From positions 682,001 through 746,000 of the forward strand of contig OW285197.1 of the NCBI GenBank assembly GCA_935421135.1: DNA of 64,000 bases, in the 5' to 3' direction. Below the pieces are notes generated by a model. That model ran no database searches and was not told where the DNA came from. It saw only the letters and a list, made by a program, of their open reading frames with translations. Below, piece by piece: positions 15,535 through 26,281 of the stretch; the first letter of the stretch is position 1; each line of letters opens with the position of its first letter. Made by a program: the position numbers and the translations under genes. The DNA is from Bugulina stolonifera. Its lineage: Eukaryota; Bryozoa; Gymnolaemata; Cheilostomatida; Bugulidae.

Positions 15535-15550
15535 TTTCATGCATGCAATA
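15535..15550. repeat. Satellite A orientation switch J1 (plus to minus)
   Basis: The plus monomer runs to TTATGTTTCATG, and the next bases GCATGCAATATTCAAC are the reverse complement of a different part of the monomer. The junction therefore lies within CATGCATG, a self-complementary word found near both break positions. About 20 bp of monomer between the two break positions is missing. This is the signature of a fold-back (head-to-head) rearrangement using short microhomology. Confidence 0.93.
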
Positions 15551-18500
15551 TTCAACTTTGCAAACATGAAACATAATGTCAAATTTGTGATTTTTGACAA
15601 ATTCACTTGAGTTATTAGTTTGTAAACTAGTAAAAGATGTTCAATATTGCACGAAAGTAAGTTTTCAGTGTGTTTTGTACCAAATTTCTTTTTTTAACAA
15701 TGTCTTTCAGTCACTTTTGCAATGTTCAGAATGCATAATTTGAATGAAAATAAATAAAACATGACTTTGCATGCAATATTCAACTTTGTAAACATGAAAC
15801 ATAATGTCAAATTTGTGATTTTTGATAAATTCACTTGAATTATTAGTTTGTAAACTAGTGAAAGATGTTCAATATTGCATGAAAGTAAGTTTTAAGTGTG
15901 TTTTGTACCAAATTGCTGTTTGTAACAATGTGTTTCAGTCACTTTTGCAATGTTCAGAATGCATAATTTGAATGAAAACCAATAACACATGACTTTGCAT
16001 GCAATATTTAACTTTGCAAACATGAAACATAATGTCAAATTTGTGATTTTTGACAAATTCACTTGAGTTATTAGTTTGTAAACTAGTAAAAGATGTTCAA
16101 TATTGCATGAAAGTAAGTTTTCAGTGTGTTTTGTACCAAATTGCTGTTTGTAACAATGTGTTTCAGTCACTTTTGCAATGTTCAGAATGCATAATTTGAA
16201 TAAAAATCAATAAAACATGACTTTGCATACAATATTTAACTTTGCAAACATGAAACATAATGTCAAATTGGTGATTTTTGACAAATTCACTTGAGTTATT
16301 AGTTTGTAAACTAGTAAAAGATGTTCAATATTGCACGAAAGTAAGTTTTCAGTGTGTTTTGTACCAAATTTCTTTTTTTAACAATGTCTTTCAGTCACTT
16401 TTGCAATGTTCAGAATGCATAATTTGAATGAAAATCAATAAAACATGACTTTGCATGCAATATTCAACTTTGTAAACATGAAACATAATGTCAAGTTTGT
16501 GATTTTTGACAAATTCACTTGAATTATTAGTTTGTAAACTAGTGAAAGATGTTCAATATTGCATGAAAGTAAGTTTTAAGTGTGTTTTGTACCAAATTGC
16601 TGTTTGTAACAATGTGTTTCAGTCACTTTTGCAATGTTCAGAATGCATAATTTGAATGAAAATCAATAAAACATGACTTTGCATACAATATTTAACTTTG
16701 CAAACATGAAACATAATGTCAAATTTGTGATTTTTGACAAATTCCCTTGAGTTATTAGTTTGTAAACTAGTAAAAGATGTTCAATATTGCATGGAAGTAA
16801 GTTTTAAGTGTGTTTTGTACCAAATTGCTGTTTGTAACAATGTGTTTCAGTCACTTTTGCAATGTTCAGAATGCATAATTTGAATGAAAATCAATAAAAC
16901 ATGACTTTGCATGCAATACTTAACTTTGCAAACATGAAACTTAATGTCAAATTTGTGATTTTTGACAAATTCACTTGAGTTATTAGTTTGTAAACTAGTA
17001 AAAGATGTTCAATATTGCATGAAAGTAAGTTTTCAGTGTGTTTTGTACCAAATTGCTGTTCGTAACAATGTGTTTCAGTCACTTTTGCAATGTTCAGAAT
17101 GCATAATTTGAATGAAAATCAATAAAACATGACTTTGCATACAATATTTAACTTTGCAAACATGAAACATAATGTCAAATTGGTGATTTTTGACAAATTC
17201 ACTTGAGTTATTAGTTTGTAAACTAGTAAAAGATGTTCAATATTGCACGAAAGTAAGTTTTCAGTGTGTTTTGTACCAAATTTCTTTTTTTAACAATGTC
17301 TTTCAGTCACTTTTGCAATGTTCAGAATGCATAATTTGAATGAAAATCAATAAAACATGACTTTGCATGCAATATTCAACTTTGTAAACATGAAACATAA
17401 TGTCAAGTTTGTGATTTTTGACAAATTCACTTGAATTATTAGTTTGTAAACTAGTGAAAGATGTTCAATATTGCATGAAAGTAAGTTTTAAGTGTGTTTT
17501 GTACCAAATTGCTGTTTGTAACAATGTGTTTCAGTCACTTTTGCAATGTTCAGAATGCATAATTTGAATGAAAATCAATAAAACATGACTTTGCATACAA
17601 TATTTAACTTTGCAAACATGAAACATAATGTCAAATTGGTGATTTTTGACAAATTCACTTGAGTTATTAGTTTGTAAACTAGTAAAAGATGTTCAATATT
17701 GCACGAAAGTAAGTTTTCAGTGTGTTTTGTACCAAATTTCTTTTTTTAACAATGTCTTTCAGTCACTTTTGCAATGTTCAGAATGCATAATTTGAATGAA
17801 AATAAATAAAACATGACTTTGCATGCAATATTCAACTTTGTAAACATGAAACATAATGTCAAATTTGTGATTTTTGACAAATTCACTTGAGTTATTAGTT
17901 TGTAAACTAGTAAAAGATGTTCAATATTGCATGAAAGTAAGTTTTAAGTGTGTTTTGTACCAAATTGCTGTTTGTAACAATGTGTTTCAGTCACTTTTGC
18001 AATGTTCAGAATGCATAATTTGAATGAAAATCAACAAAACATGACTTTGCATACAATATTCAACTTTGTAAACATGAAACATAATGTCAAATTTGTGTTT
18101 TTTTGACCAATTCATTTGAATTATTAGTTTGTAAACTAGTGAAAGATGTTCAATATTGCATGAAAGTAAGTTTTAAGTGTGTTTTGTACCAAATTGCTGT
18201 TTGTAACAATGTGTTTCAGTCACTTTTGCAATGTTCAGAATGCATAATTTGAATGAAAACCAATAACACATGACTTTTCATGCAATATTTAACTTTGCAA
18301 ACATGAAACATAATGTCAAATTTGTGATTTTTGACAAATTCACTTGAGTTATTAGTTTGTAAACTAGTAAAAGATGTTCAATATTGCATGAAAGTAAGTT
18401 TTCAGTGTGTTTTGTACCAAATTGCTGTTTGTAACAATGTGTTTCAGTCACTTTTGCAATGTTCAGAATGCATAATTTGAATAAAAATCAATAAAACATG

Positions 18501-21486
18501 ACTTTGCATACAATATTTAACTTTGCAAACATGAAACATAATGTCAAATTGGTGATTTTTGACAAATTCACTTGAGTTATTAGTTTGTAAACTAGTAAAA
18601 GATGTTCAATATTGCACGAAAGTAAGTTTTCAGTGTGTTTTGTACCAAATTTCTTTTTTTAACAATGTCTTTCAGTCACTTTTGCAATGTTCAGAATGCA
18701 TAATTTGAATGAAAATCAATAAAACATGACTTTGCATGCAATATTCAACTTTGTAAACATGAAACATAATGTCAAGTTTGTGATTTTTGACAAATTCACT
18801 TGAATTATTAGTTTGTAAACTAGTGAAAGATGTTCAATATTGCATGAAAGTAAGTTTTAAGTGTGTTTTGTACCAAATTGCTGTTTGTAACAATGTGTTT
18901 CAGTCACTTTTGCAATGTTCAGAATGCATAATTTGAATGAAAATCAATAAAACATGACTTTGCATACAATATTTAACTTTGCAAACATGAAACATAATGT
19001 CAAATTTGTGATTTTTGACAAATTCCCTTGAGTTATTAGTTTGTAAACTAGTAAAAGATGTTCAATATTGCATGGAAGTAAGTTTTAAGTGTGTTTTGTA
19101 CCAAATTGCTGTTTGTAACAATGTGTTTCAGTCACTTTTGCAATGTTCAGAATGCATAATTTGAATGAAAATCAATAAAACATGACTTTGCATGCAATAC
19201 TTAACTTTGCAAACATGAAACTTAATGTCAAATTTGTGATTTTTGACAAATTCACTTGAGTTATTAGTTTGTAAACTAGTAAAAGATGTTCAATATTGCA
19301 CGAAAGTAAGTTTTCAGTGTGTTTTGTACCAAATTGCATTTTGTAACAATGTCTTTCAGTCAGTTTTGCAATGTTCAGAATGCATAATTTGAATGCAAAT
19401 CAATAAAACATGACTTTGCATGCAATATTCAACTTTGTAAACATGAAACATAATGTCAAATTTGTGATTTTTGACAAATTCACTTGAGTTATTAGTTTGT
19501 AAACTAGTAAAAGATGTTCAATATTGCATGAAAGTAAGTTTTAAGTGTGTTTTGTACCAAATTGCTGTTTGTAACAATGTGTTTCAGTCACTTTTGCAAT
19601 GTTCAGAATGCATAATTTGAATGAAAATCAATAAAACATGACTTTGCATACAATATTTAACTTTGCAAACATGAAACATAATGTCAAATTTGTGATTTTT
19701 GACAAATTCCCTTGAGTTATTAGTTTGTAAACTAGTAAAAGATGTTCAATATTGCATGGAAGTAAGTTTTAAGTGTGTTTTGTACCAAATTGCTGTTTGT
19801 AACAATGTGTTTCAGTCACTTTTGCAATGTTCAGAATGCATAATTTGAATGAAAATCAATAAAACATGACTTTGCATGCAATACTTAACTTTGCAAACAT
19901 GGAACTTAATGTCAAATTTGTGATTTTTGACAAATTCACTTGAGTTATTAGTTTGTAAACTAGTAAAAGATGTTCAATATTGCACGAAAGTAAGTTTTCA
20001 GTGTGTTTTGTACCAAATTGCATTTTGTAACAATGTCTTTCAGTCAGTTTTGCAATGTTCAGAATGCATAATTTGAATGCAAATCAATAAAACATGACTT
20101 TGCATGCAATATTCAACTTTGTAAACATGAAACATAATGTCAAATTTGTGATTTTTGACAAATTCACTTGAGTTATTAGTTTGTAAACTAGTAAAAGATG
20201 TTCAATATTGCATGAAAGTAAGTTTTAAGTGTGTTTTGTACCAAATTGCTGTTTGTAACAATGTGTTTCAGTCACTTTTGCAATGTTCAGAATGCATAAT
20301 TTGAATGAAAATCAACAAAACATGACTTTGCATACAATATTCAACTTTGTAAACATGAAACATAATGTCAAATTTGTGTTTTTTTGACCAATTCATTTGA
20401 ATTATCAGTTTGTAAACTAGTGAAAAATGTTCAATATTGCATGAAAGTGAGTTTTAAGTGTGTTTTGTACCGAATTGCTGTTTGTAACATTTGTTTCAGT
20501 CACTTTTGCAGTGTTCAGAATGCATAATTTGACTGAAAATCAATAAAACATGACTTTGCATGCAATATTTAACTTTGCAAACATGAAACATGACGTCAAA
20601 TTTGTTATTTTTGACAAATTCACTTGAGTTATTAGTTTGTAAACTAGTAAAAGATGTTAAATATTCCATGAAAGTAAGTTTTAAGTGTGTTTTGTACCAA
20701 ATTGCTGTTTGTAACAATGTGTTTCAGTCACTTTTGCAATGTTCAGAATGCATAATTTGAATGAAAACCAATAAAACATGACTTTGCATGCAATATTCAA
20801 CTTTGTAAACATGAAACATAATGTCAAATTTGTGATTTTTGACAAATTCACTTAAGTTATTAGTTTGTAAACTAGTAAAAGATGTTCAATATTGCATGAA
20901 AGTAAGCTTTCAGTGTGTTTTGTACCAAATTGCATTTTGTAACAATGTCTTTCAGTCACTTTTGCAATGTTCAGAATGCATAATTTGAATGAAAATCAAT
21001 AAAACATGACTTTGCATGCAATATTCAACTTGGTAAACATGAAACATAATGTCAAATTTGTGATTTTATACAAATTCACTTGAATTATTAGTTTGTAAAC
21101 TAGTAAAAGATGATCAATATTGCATGAAAGTAAGTTTTAAGTGTGTTTTGTACCAAATTGCTGTTTGTAACAATGTGTTTCAGTCACTTTTGCAATGTGC
21201 AGAATGCATAATTTGAATGAAAATCAATAAAACATGACTTTGCATGCAATATTCAACTTTGTAAACATGAAACATAATGTCAAATTTGTGATTTTTGACA
21301 AATTCACTTGAGTTATTAGTTTGTAAACTAGTAAAAGATGTTCAATATTGCATGAAAGTAAGCTTTCAGTGTGTTTTGTATCAAATTGCATTTTGTAACA
21401 ATGTCTTTCAGTCACTTTTGCAATGTTCAGAATGCATAATTTGAATGGAAATCAATAAAACATGACTTTGCATGCAATATTCAACA
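15541..21486 (-). repeat. Satellite A array, minus-oriented segment 1
   Basis: About 26 monomers in inverted orientation, recognised by reverse-complement landmarks such as GATGTTCAATATTGCA and CAATGTTCAGAATGCATAA. Higher-order structure is kept: an unusual monomer with CCAATAACACATGAC occurs near 15977 and again near 18257, 2280 bp apart (10 monomers). Monomers with AATTCCCTTGAG at about 16742 and 19020 are also about 10 monomers apart. Confidence 0.96.
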
Positions 21487-21500
21487 TTGCAAACAAAGTC
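21480..21500. repeat. Satellite A orientation switch J2 (minus to plus)
   Basis: Minus-strand landmarks end in GCATGCAATATTCAACA. They are followed by TTGCAAACAAAGTCATG, a slightly altered plus-strand start. The two halves are separated by an asymmetric spacer of about 19 bp compared with the otherwise equivalent junction at 26256. Confidence 0.9.
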
Positions 21501-22833
21501 ATGTTTTATTGATTTTCATTCAAATTATGCATTCTGAACATTGCAAAAGTGACTGAAACACATTGTTACAAACAGCAATTTGGTACAAAACACACTGAAA
21601 ACTTACTTTCATGCAATATTGAACATCTTTTACTAGTTTACAAACTAATAACTCAAGTGAATTTGTCAAAAATCACAAATTTGACATTATGTTTCATGTT
21701 TGCAAAGTTAAATATTGCATGCAAAGTCATGTGTTATTGGTTTTCATTCAAATTATGCATTCTGAACATTGCAAAAGTGACTGAAACACATTGTTACAAA
21801 CAGCAATTTGGTACAAAACACACTTAAAACTTACTTTCATGCAATATTGAACATCTTTCACTAGTTTACAAACTAATAATTCAAGTGAATTTGTCAAAAA
21901 TCACAAATTTGACATTATGTTTCATGTTTACAAAGTTGAATATTGCATGCAAAGTCATGTTTTATTTATTTTCATTCAAATTATGCATTCTGAACATTGC
22001 AAAAGTGACTGAAAGACATTGTTACAAAATGCAATTTGGTACAAAACACACTGAAAACTTACTTTCATGCAATATTGAACATCTTTTACTAGTTTACAAA
22101 CTAATAACTCAAGTGAATTTGTCAAAAATCACAAATTTGACATTATCTTTCATGTTTGTAAAGTTAAATATTGCATGCAAAGTCATGTTTTATTGGTTTT
22201 CATTCAAATTATGCATTCTGAACATTGCAAAAGTGACTGAAACACATTGTTACAAACAGCAATTTGGTACAAAACACACTTAAAACTTGCTTTCATGCAA
22301 TATTGAACATCTTTTACTAGTTTACAAACTAATAATTCAAGTGAATTTGTCAAAAATCACAAATTTGACATTATGTTTCATGTTTGCAAAGTTAAATATT
22401 GCATGCAAAGTCATGTGTTATTCGTTTTCATTCAAATTTTGCATTCTGAACAGTGCAAAAGTGACTGAAACACATTGTTACAAACAGCAATTTGGTACAA
22501 AACACACTTAAAACTTACTTTCATGCAATATTGAAGATCTTTTACTAGTTTACAAACTAATAATTCAAGTGAATTTGTCAAAAATCACAAATTTGACATT
22601 ATGTTTCATGTTAACAAAGTTGAATATTGCATGCAAAGTCATGTTTTATTGATTTTCATTCAAATTATGCATTCTGAACATTGCAAAAGTGACTGAAACA
22701 CATTGTTACAAACAGCAATTTGGTACAAAACACACTTAAAACTTACTTTCATGCAATATTGAACATCTTTTACTAGTTTACAAACTAATAATTCAAGTGA
22801 ATTTGTCAAAAATCACAAATTTGACATTATGTT
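21487..22833 (+). repeat. Satellite A array, plus-oriented segment 2
   Basis: About six monomers in plus orientation between two inverted blocks. The first four or so are nearly identical to 26257 to about 27150 at an offset of 4765 bp. Shared private variants include TATCTTTCATGTTTGTAAAG and ATGTGTTATTGG. Confidence 0.95.
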
Positions 22834-22840
22834 GCATGCA
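22828..22840. repeat. Satellite A orientation switch J3 (plus to minus)
   Basis: The junction reads TTATGTTGCATGCAATATTC. It is the J1 junction (TTATGTTTCATGCATGCAAT) with four bases missing, so J1 and J3 descend from the same rearrangement event. The minus side starts at the same monomer position, 7293 bp after J1. Confidence 0.9.
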
Positions 22841-25800
22841 ATATTCAACTTTGCAAACATGAAACATAATGTCAAATTTGTGATTTTTGACAAATTCACT
22901 TGAGTTATTAGTTTGTAAACTAGTAAAAGATGTTCAATATTGCACGAAAGTAAGTTTTCAGTGTGTTTTGTACCAAATTTCTTTTTTTAACAATGTCTTT
23001 CAGTCACTTTTGCAATGTTCAGAATGCATAATTTGAATGAAAATAAATAAAACATGACTTTGCATGCAATATTCAACTTTGTAAACATGAAACATAATGT
23101 CAAATTTGTGATTTTTGATAAATTCACTTGAATTATTAGTTTGTAAACTAGTGAAAGATGTTCAATATTGCATGAAAGTAAGTTTTAAGTGTGTTTTGTA
23201 CCAAATTGCTGTTTGTAACAATGTGTTTCAGTCACTTTTGCAATGTTCAGAATGCATAATTTGAATGAAAACCAATAACACATGACTTTGCATGCAATAT
23301 TTAACTTTGCAAACATGAAACATAATGTCAAATTTGTGATTTTTGACAAATTCACTTGAGTTATTAGTTTGTAAACTAGTAAAAGATGTTTAATATTGCA
23401 TGAAAGTAAGTTTTCAGTGTGTTTTGTACCAAATTGCTGTTTGTAACAATGTGTTTCAGTCACCTTTGCAACGTTCAGAATGCATAATTTGAATAAAAAT
23501 CAATAAAACATGACTTTGCATACAATATTTAACTTTGCAAACATGAAACATAATGTCAAATTGGTGATTTTTGACAAATTCACTTGAGTTATTAGTTTGT
23601 AAACTAGTAAAAGATGTTCAATATTGCACGAAAGTAAGTTTTCAGTGTGTTTTGTACCAAATTTCTTTTTTTAACAATGTCTTTCAGTCACTTTTGCAAT
23701 GTTCAGAATGCATAATTTGAATGAAAATCAATAAAACATGACTTTGCATGCAATATTCAACTTTGTAAACATGAAACATAATGTCAAGTTTGTGATTTTT
23801 GACAAATTCACTTGAATTATTAGTTTGTAAACTAGTGAAAGATGTTCAATATTGCATGAAAGTAAGTTTTAAGTGTGTTTTGTACCAAATTGCTGTTTGT
23901 AACAATGTGTTTCAGTCACTTTTGCAATGTTCAGAATGCATAATTTGAATGAAAATCGATAAAACATGATTTTGCATACAATATTCAACTTTACAAACAT
24001 GAAACATAATGTCAAATTTGTGATTTTTGACAAATTCCCTTGAGTTATTAGTTTGTAAACTAGTAAAAGATGTTCAATATTGCATGGAAGTAAGTTTTAA
24101 GTGTGTTTTGTACCAAATTGCTGTTTGTAACAATGTGTTTCAGTCACTTTTGCAATGTTCAGAATGCATAATTTGAATGAAAATCAATAAAACATGACTT
24201 TGCATGCAATACTTAACTTTGCAAACATGAAACTTAATGTCAAATTTGTGATTTTTGACAAATTCACTTGAGTTATTAGTTTGTAAACTAGTAAAAGATG
24301 TTCAATATTGCACGAAAGTAAGTTTTCAGTGTGTTTTGTACCAAATTGCATTTTGTAACAATGTCTTTCAGTCAGTTTTGCAATGTTCAGAATGCATAAT
24401 TTGAATGCAAATCAATAAAACATGACTTTGCATGCAATATTCAACTTTGTAAACATGAAACATAATGTCAAATTTGTGATTTTTGACAAATTCACTTGAG
24501 TTATTAGTTTGTAAACTAGTAAAAGATGTTCAATATTGCATGAAAGTAAGTTTTAAGTGTGTTTTGTACCAAATTGCTGTTTGTAACAATGTGTTTCAGT
24601 CACTTTTGCAATGTTCAGAATGCATAATTTGAATGAAAATCAATAAAACATGACTTTGCATGCAATACTTAACTTTGCAAACATGAAACTTAATGTCAAA
24701 TTTGTGATTTTTGACAAATTCACTTGAGTTATTAGTTTGTAAACTAGTAAAAGATGTTCAATATTGCACGAAAGTAAGTTTTCAGTGTGTTTTGTACCAA
24801 ATTGCATTTTGTAACAATGTCTTTCAGTCAGTTTTGCAATGTTCAGAATGCATAATTTGAATGCAAATCAATAAAACATGACTTTGCATGCAATATTCAA
24901 CTTTGTAAACATGAAACATAATGTCAAATTTGTGATTTTTGACAAATTCACTTGAGTTATTAGTTTGTAAACTAGTAAAAGATGTTCAATATTGCATGAA
25001 AGTAAGTTTTAAGTGTGTTTTGTACCAAATTGCTGTTTGTAACAATGTGTTTCAGTCACTTTTGCAATGTTCAGAATGCATAATTTGAATGAAAATCAAC
25101 AAAACATGACTTTGCATACAATATTCAACTTTGTAAACATGAAACATAATGTCAAATTTGTGTTTTTTTGACCAATTCATTTGAATTATCAGTTTGTAAA
25201 CTAGTGAAAAATGTTCAATATTGCATGAAAGTGAGTTTTAAGTGTGTTTTGTACCGAATTGCTGTTTGTAACATTTGTTTCAGTCACTTTTGCAGTGTTC
25301 AGAATGCATAATTTGACTGAAAATCAATAAAACATGACTTTGCATGCAATATTTAACTTTGCAAACATGAAACATGACGTCAAATTTGTTATTTTTGACA
25401 AATTCACTTGAGTTATTAGTTTGTAAACTAGTAAAAGATGTTAAATATTGCATGAAAGTAAGTTTTAAGTGTGTTTTGTACCAAATTGCTGTTTGTAACA
25501 ATGTGTTTCAGTCACTTTTGCAATGTTCAGAATGCATAATTTGAATGAAAACCAATAAAACATGACTTTGCATGCAATATTCAACTTTGTAAACATGAAA
25601 CATAATGTCAAATTTGTGATTTTTGACAAATTCACTTGAGTTATTAGTTTGTAAACTAGTAAAAGATGTTCAATATTGCATGAAAGTAAGCTTTCAGTGT
25701 GTTTTGTACCAAATTGCATTTTGTAACAATGTCTTTCAGTCACTTTTGCAATGTTCAGAATGCATAATTTGAATGAAAATCAATAAAACATGACTTTGCA

Positions 25801-26256
25801 TGCAATATTCAACTTTGTAAACATGAAACATAATGTCAAATTTGTGATTTTATACAAATTCACTTGAATTATTAGTTTGTAAACTAGTAAAAGATGATCA
25901 ATATTGCATGAAAGTAAGTTTTAAGTGTGTTTTGTACCAAATTGCTGTTTGTAACAATGTGTTTCAGTCACTTTTGCAATGTTCAGAATGCATAATTTGA
26001 ATGAAAATCAATAAAACATGACTTTGCATGCAATATTCAACTTTGTAAACATGAAACATAATGTCAAATTTGTGATTTTTGACAAATTCACTTGAATTAT
26101 TAGTTTGTAAACTAGTAAAAGATGTTCAATATTGCATGAAAGTAAGCTTTCAGTGTGTTTTGTATCAAATTGCATTTTGTAACAATGTCTTTCAGTCACT
26201 TTTGCAATGTTCAGAATGCATAATTTGAATAAAAATCAATAAAACATGACTTTGCA
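22834..26256 (-). repeat. Satellite A array, minus-oriented segment 2
   Basis: About 15 inverted monomers. The left end matches 15541 onward at an offset of 7293 bp and the right end matches up to 21486 at an offset of 4784 bp. The copy is therefore a shortened duplicate of minus segment 1, with a net loss of 2509 bp (11 monomers plus 1 bp). Shared private variants include AAATAAATAAAACATG at the left and AACATGACGTCAAATTTG at the right. Confidence 0.95.
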
Positions 26257-26281
26257 TGCAAAGTCATGTTTTATTGATTTT
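26232..26281. repeat. Perfect 50-bp palindrome at orientation switch J4
   Basis: The centre is TTTGCATGCAAA at 26251-26262, with no spacer. The arms are perfectly complementary for 25 bp on each side. Continuing outward, 66 of the first 67 positions match. Beyond that the arms differ at several diagnostic sites per monomer (AGACATTG versus ACACATTG, AAATGC versus ACAGC), so this is not a simple fold-back sequencing read. The junction equals J2 with 19 bp removed. Confidence 0.93.

Larger units (their letters stand above)
1..15540 (+). repeat. Satellite A array, first plus-oriented segment
   Basis: About 68 head-to-tail copies of an AT-rich monomer of 228 bp (some 227 or 229). Each copy carries the same landmarks in order: GCATGCAAAGTCATG, TTATGCATTCTGAACATTGC, a variable CATTGTTACAAACAGC box, TTTGGTACAAAACACAC, ATGCAATATTGAACATC, ACTAGTTTACAAACTAAT and TTGACATTATGTTTCATG. 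Monomers differ at diagnostic sites (for example ACACATTG, AGACATTG, ATACATTG, ACAAATG, ACACATTTTT), and these types recur in fixed order, giving higher-order repeats. No CENP-B-box-like sequence is apparent. The plus strand is defined here by this segment. A centromeric or heterochromatic role is plausible but not shown by sequence alone. Confidence 0.97.

Noticed and set aside
1708..15610. Recurring 63- to 72-codon open frames in satellite A as a small gene family
   Set aside because: They occur once per higher-order unit because one monomer type lacks the usual stop. The frame is simply the 228-bp repeat, with no promoter, signal peptide or domain, and the same frame is closed in most monomers.
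26232..26281. Fold-back sequencing artefact at J4
   Set aside because: The arms differ at several diagnostic positions per monomer, which a read of both strands of one molecule would not produce. Confirmation by raw reads is still desirable.
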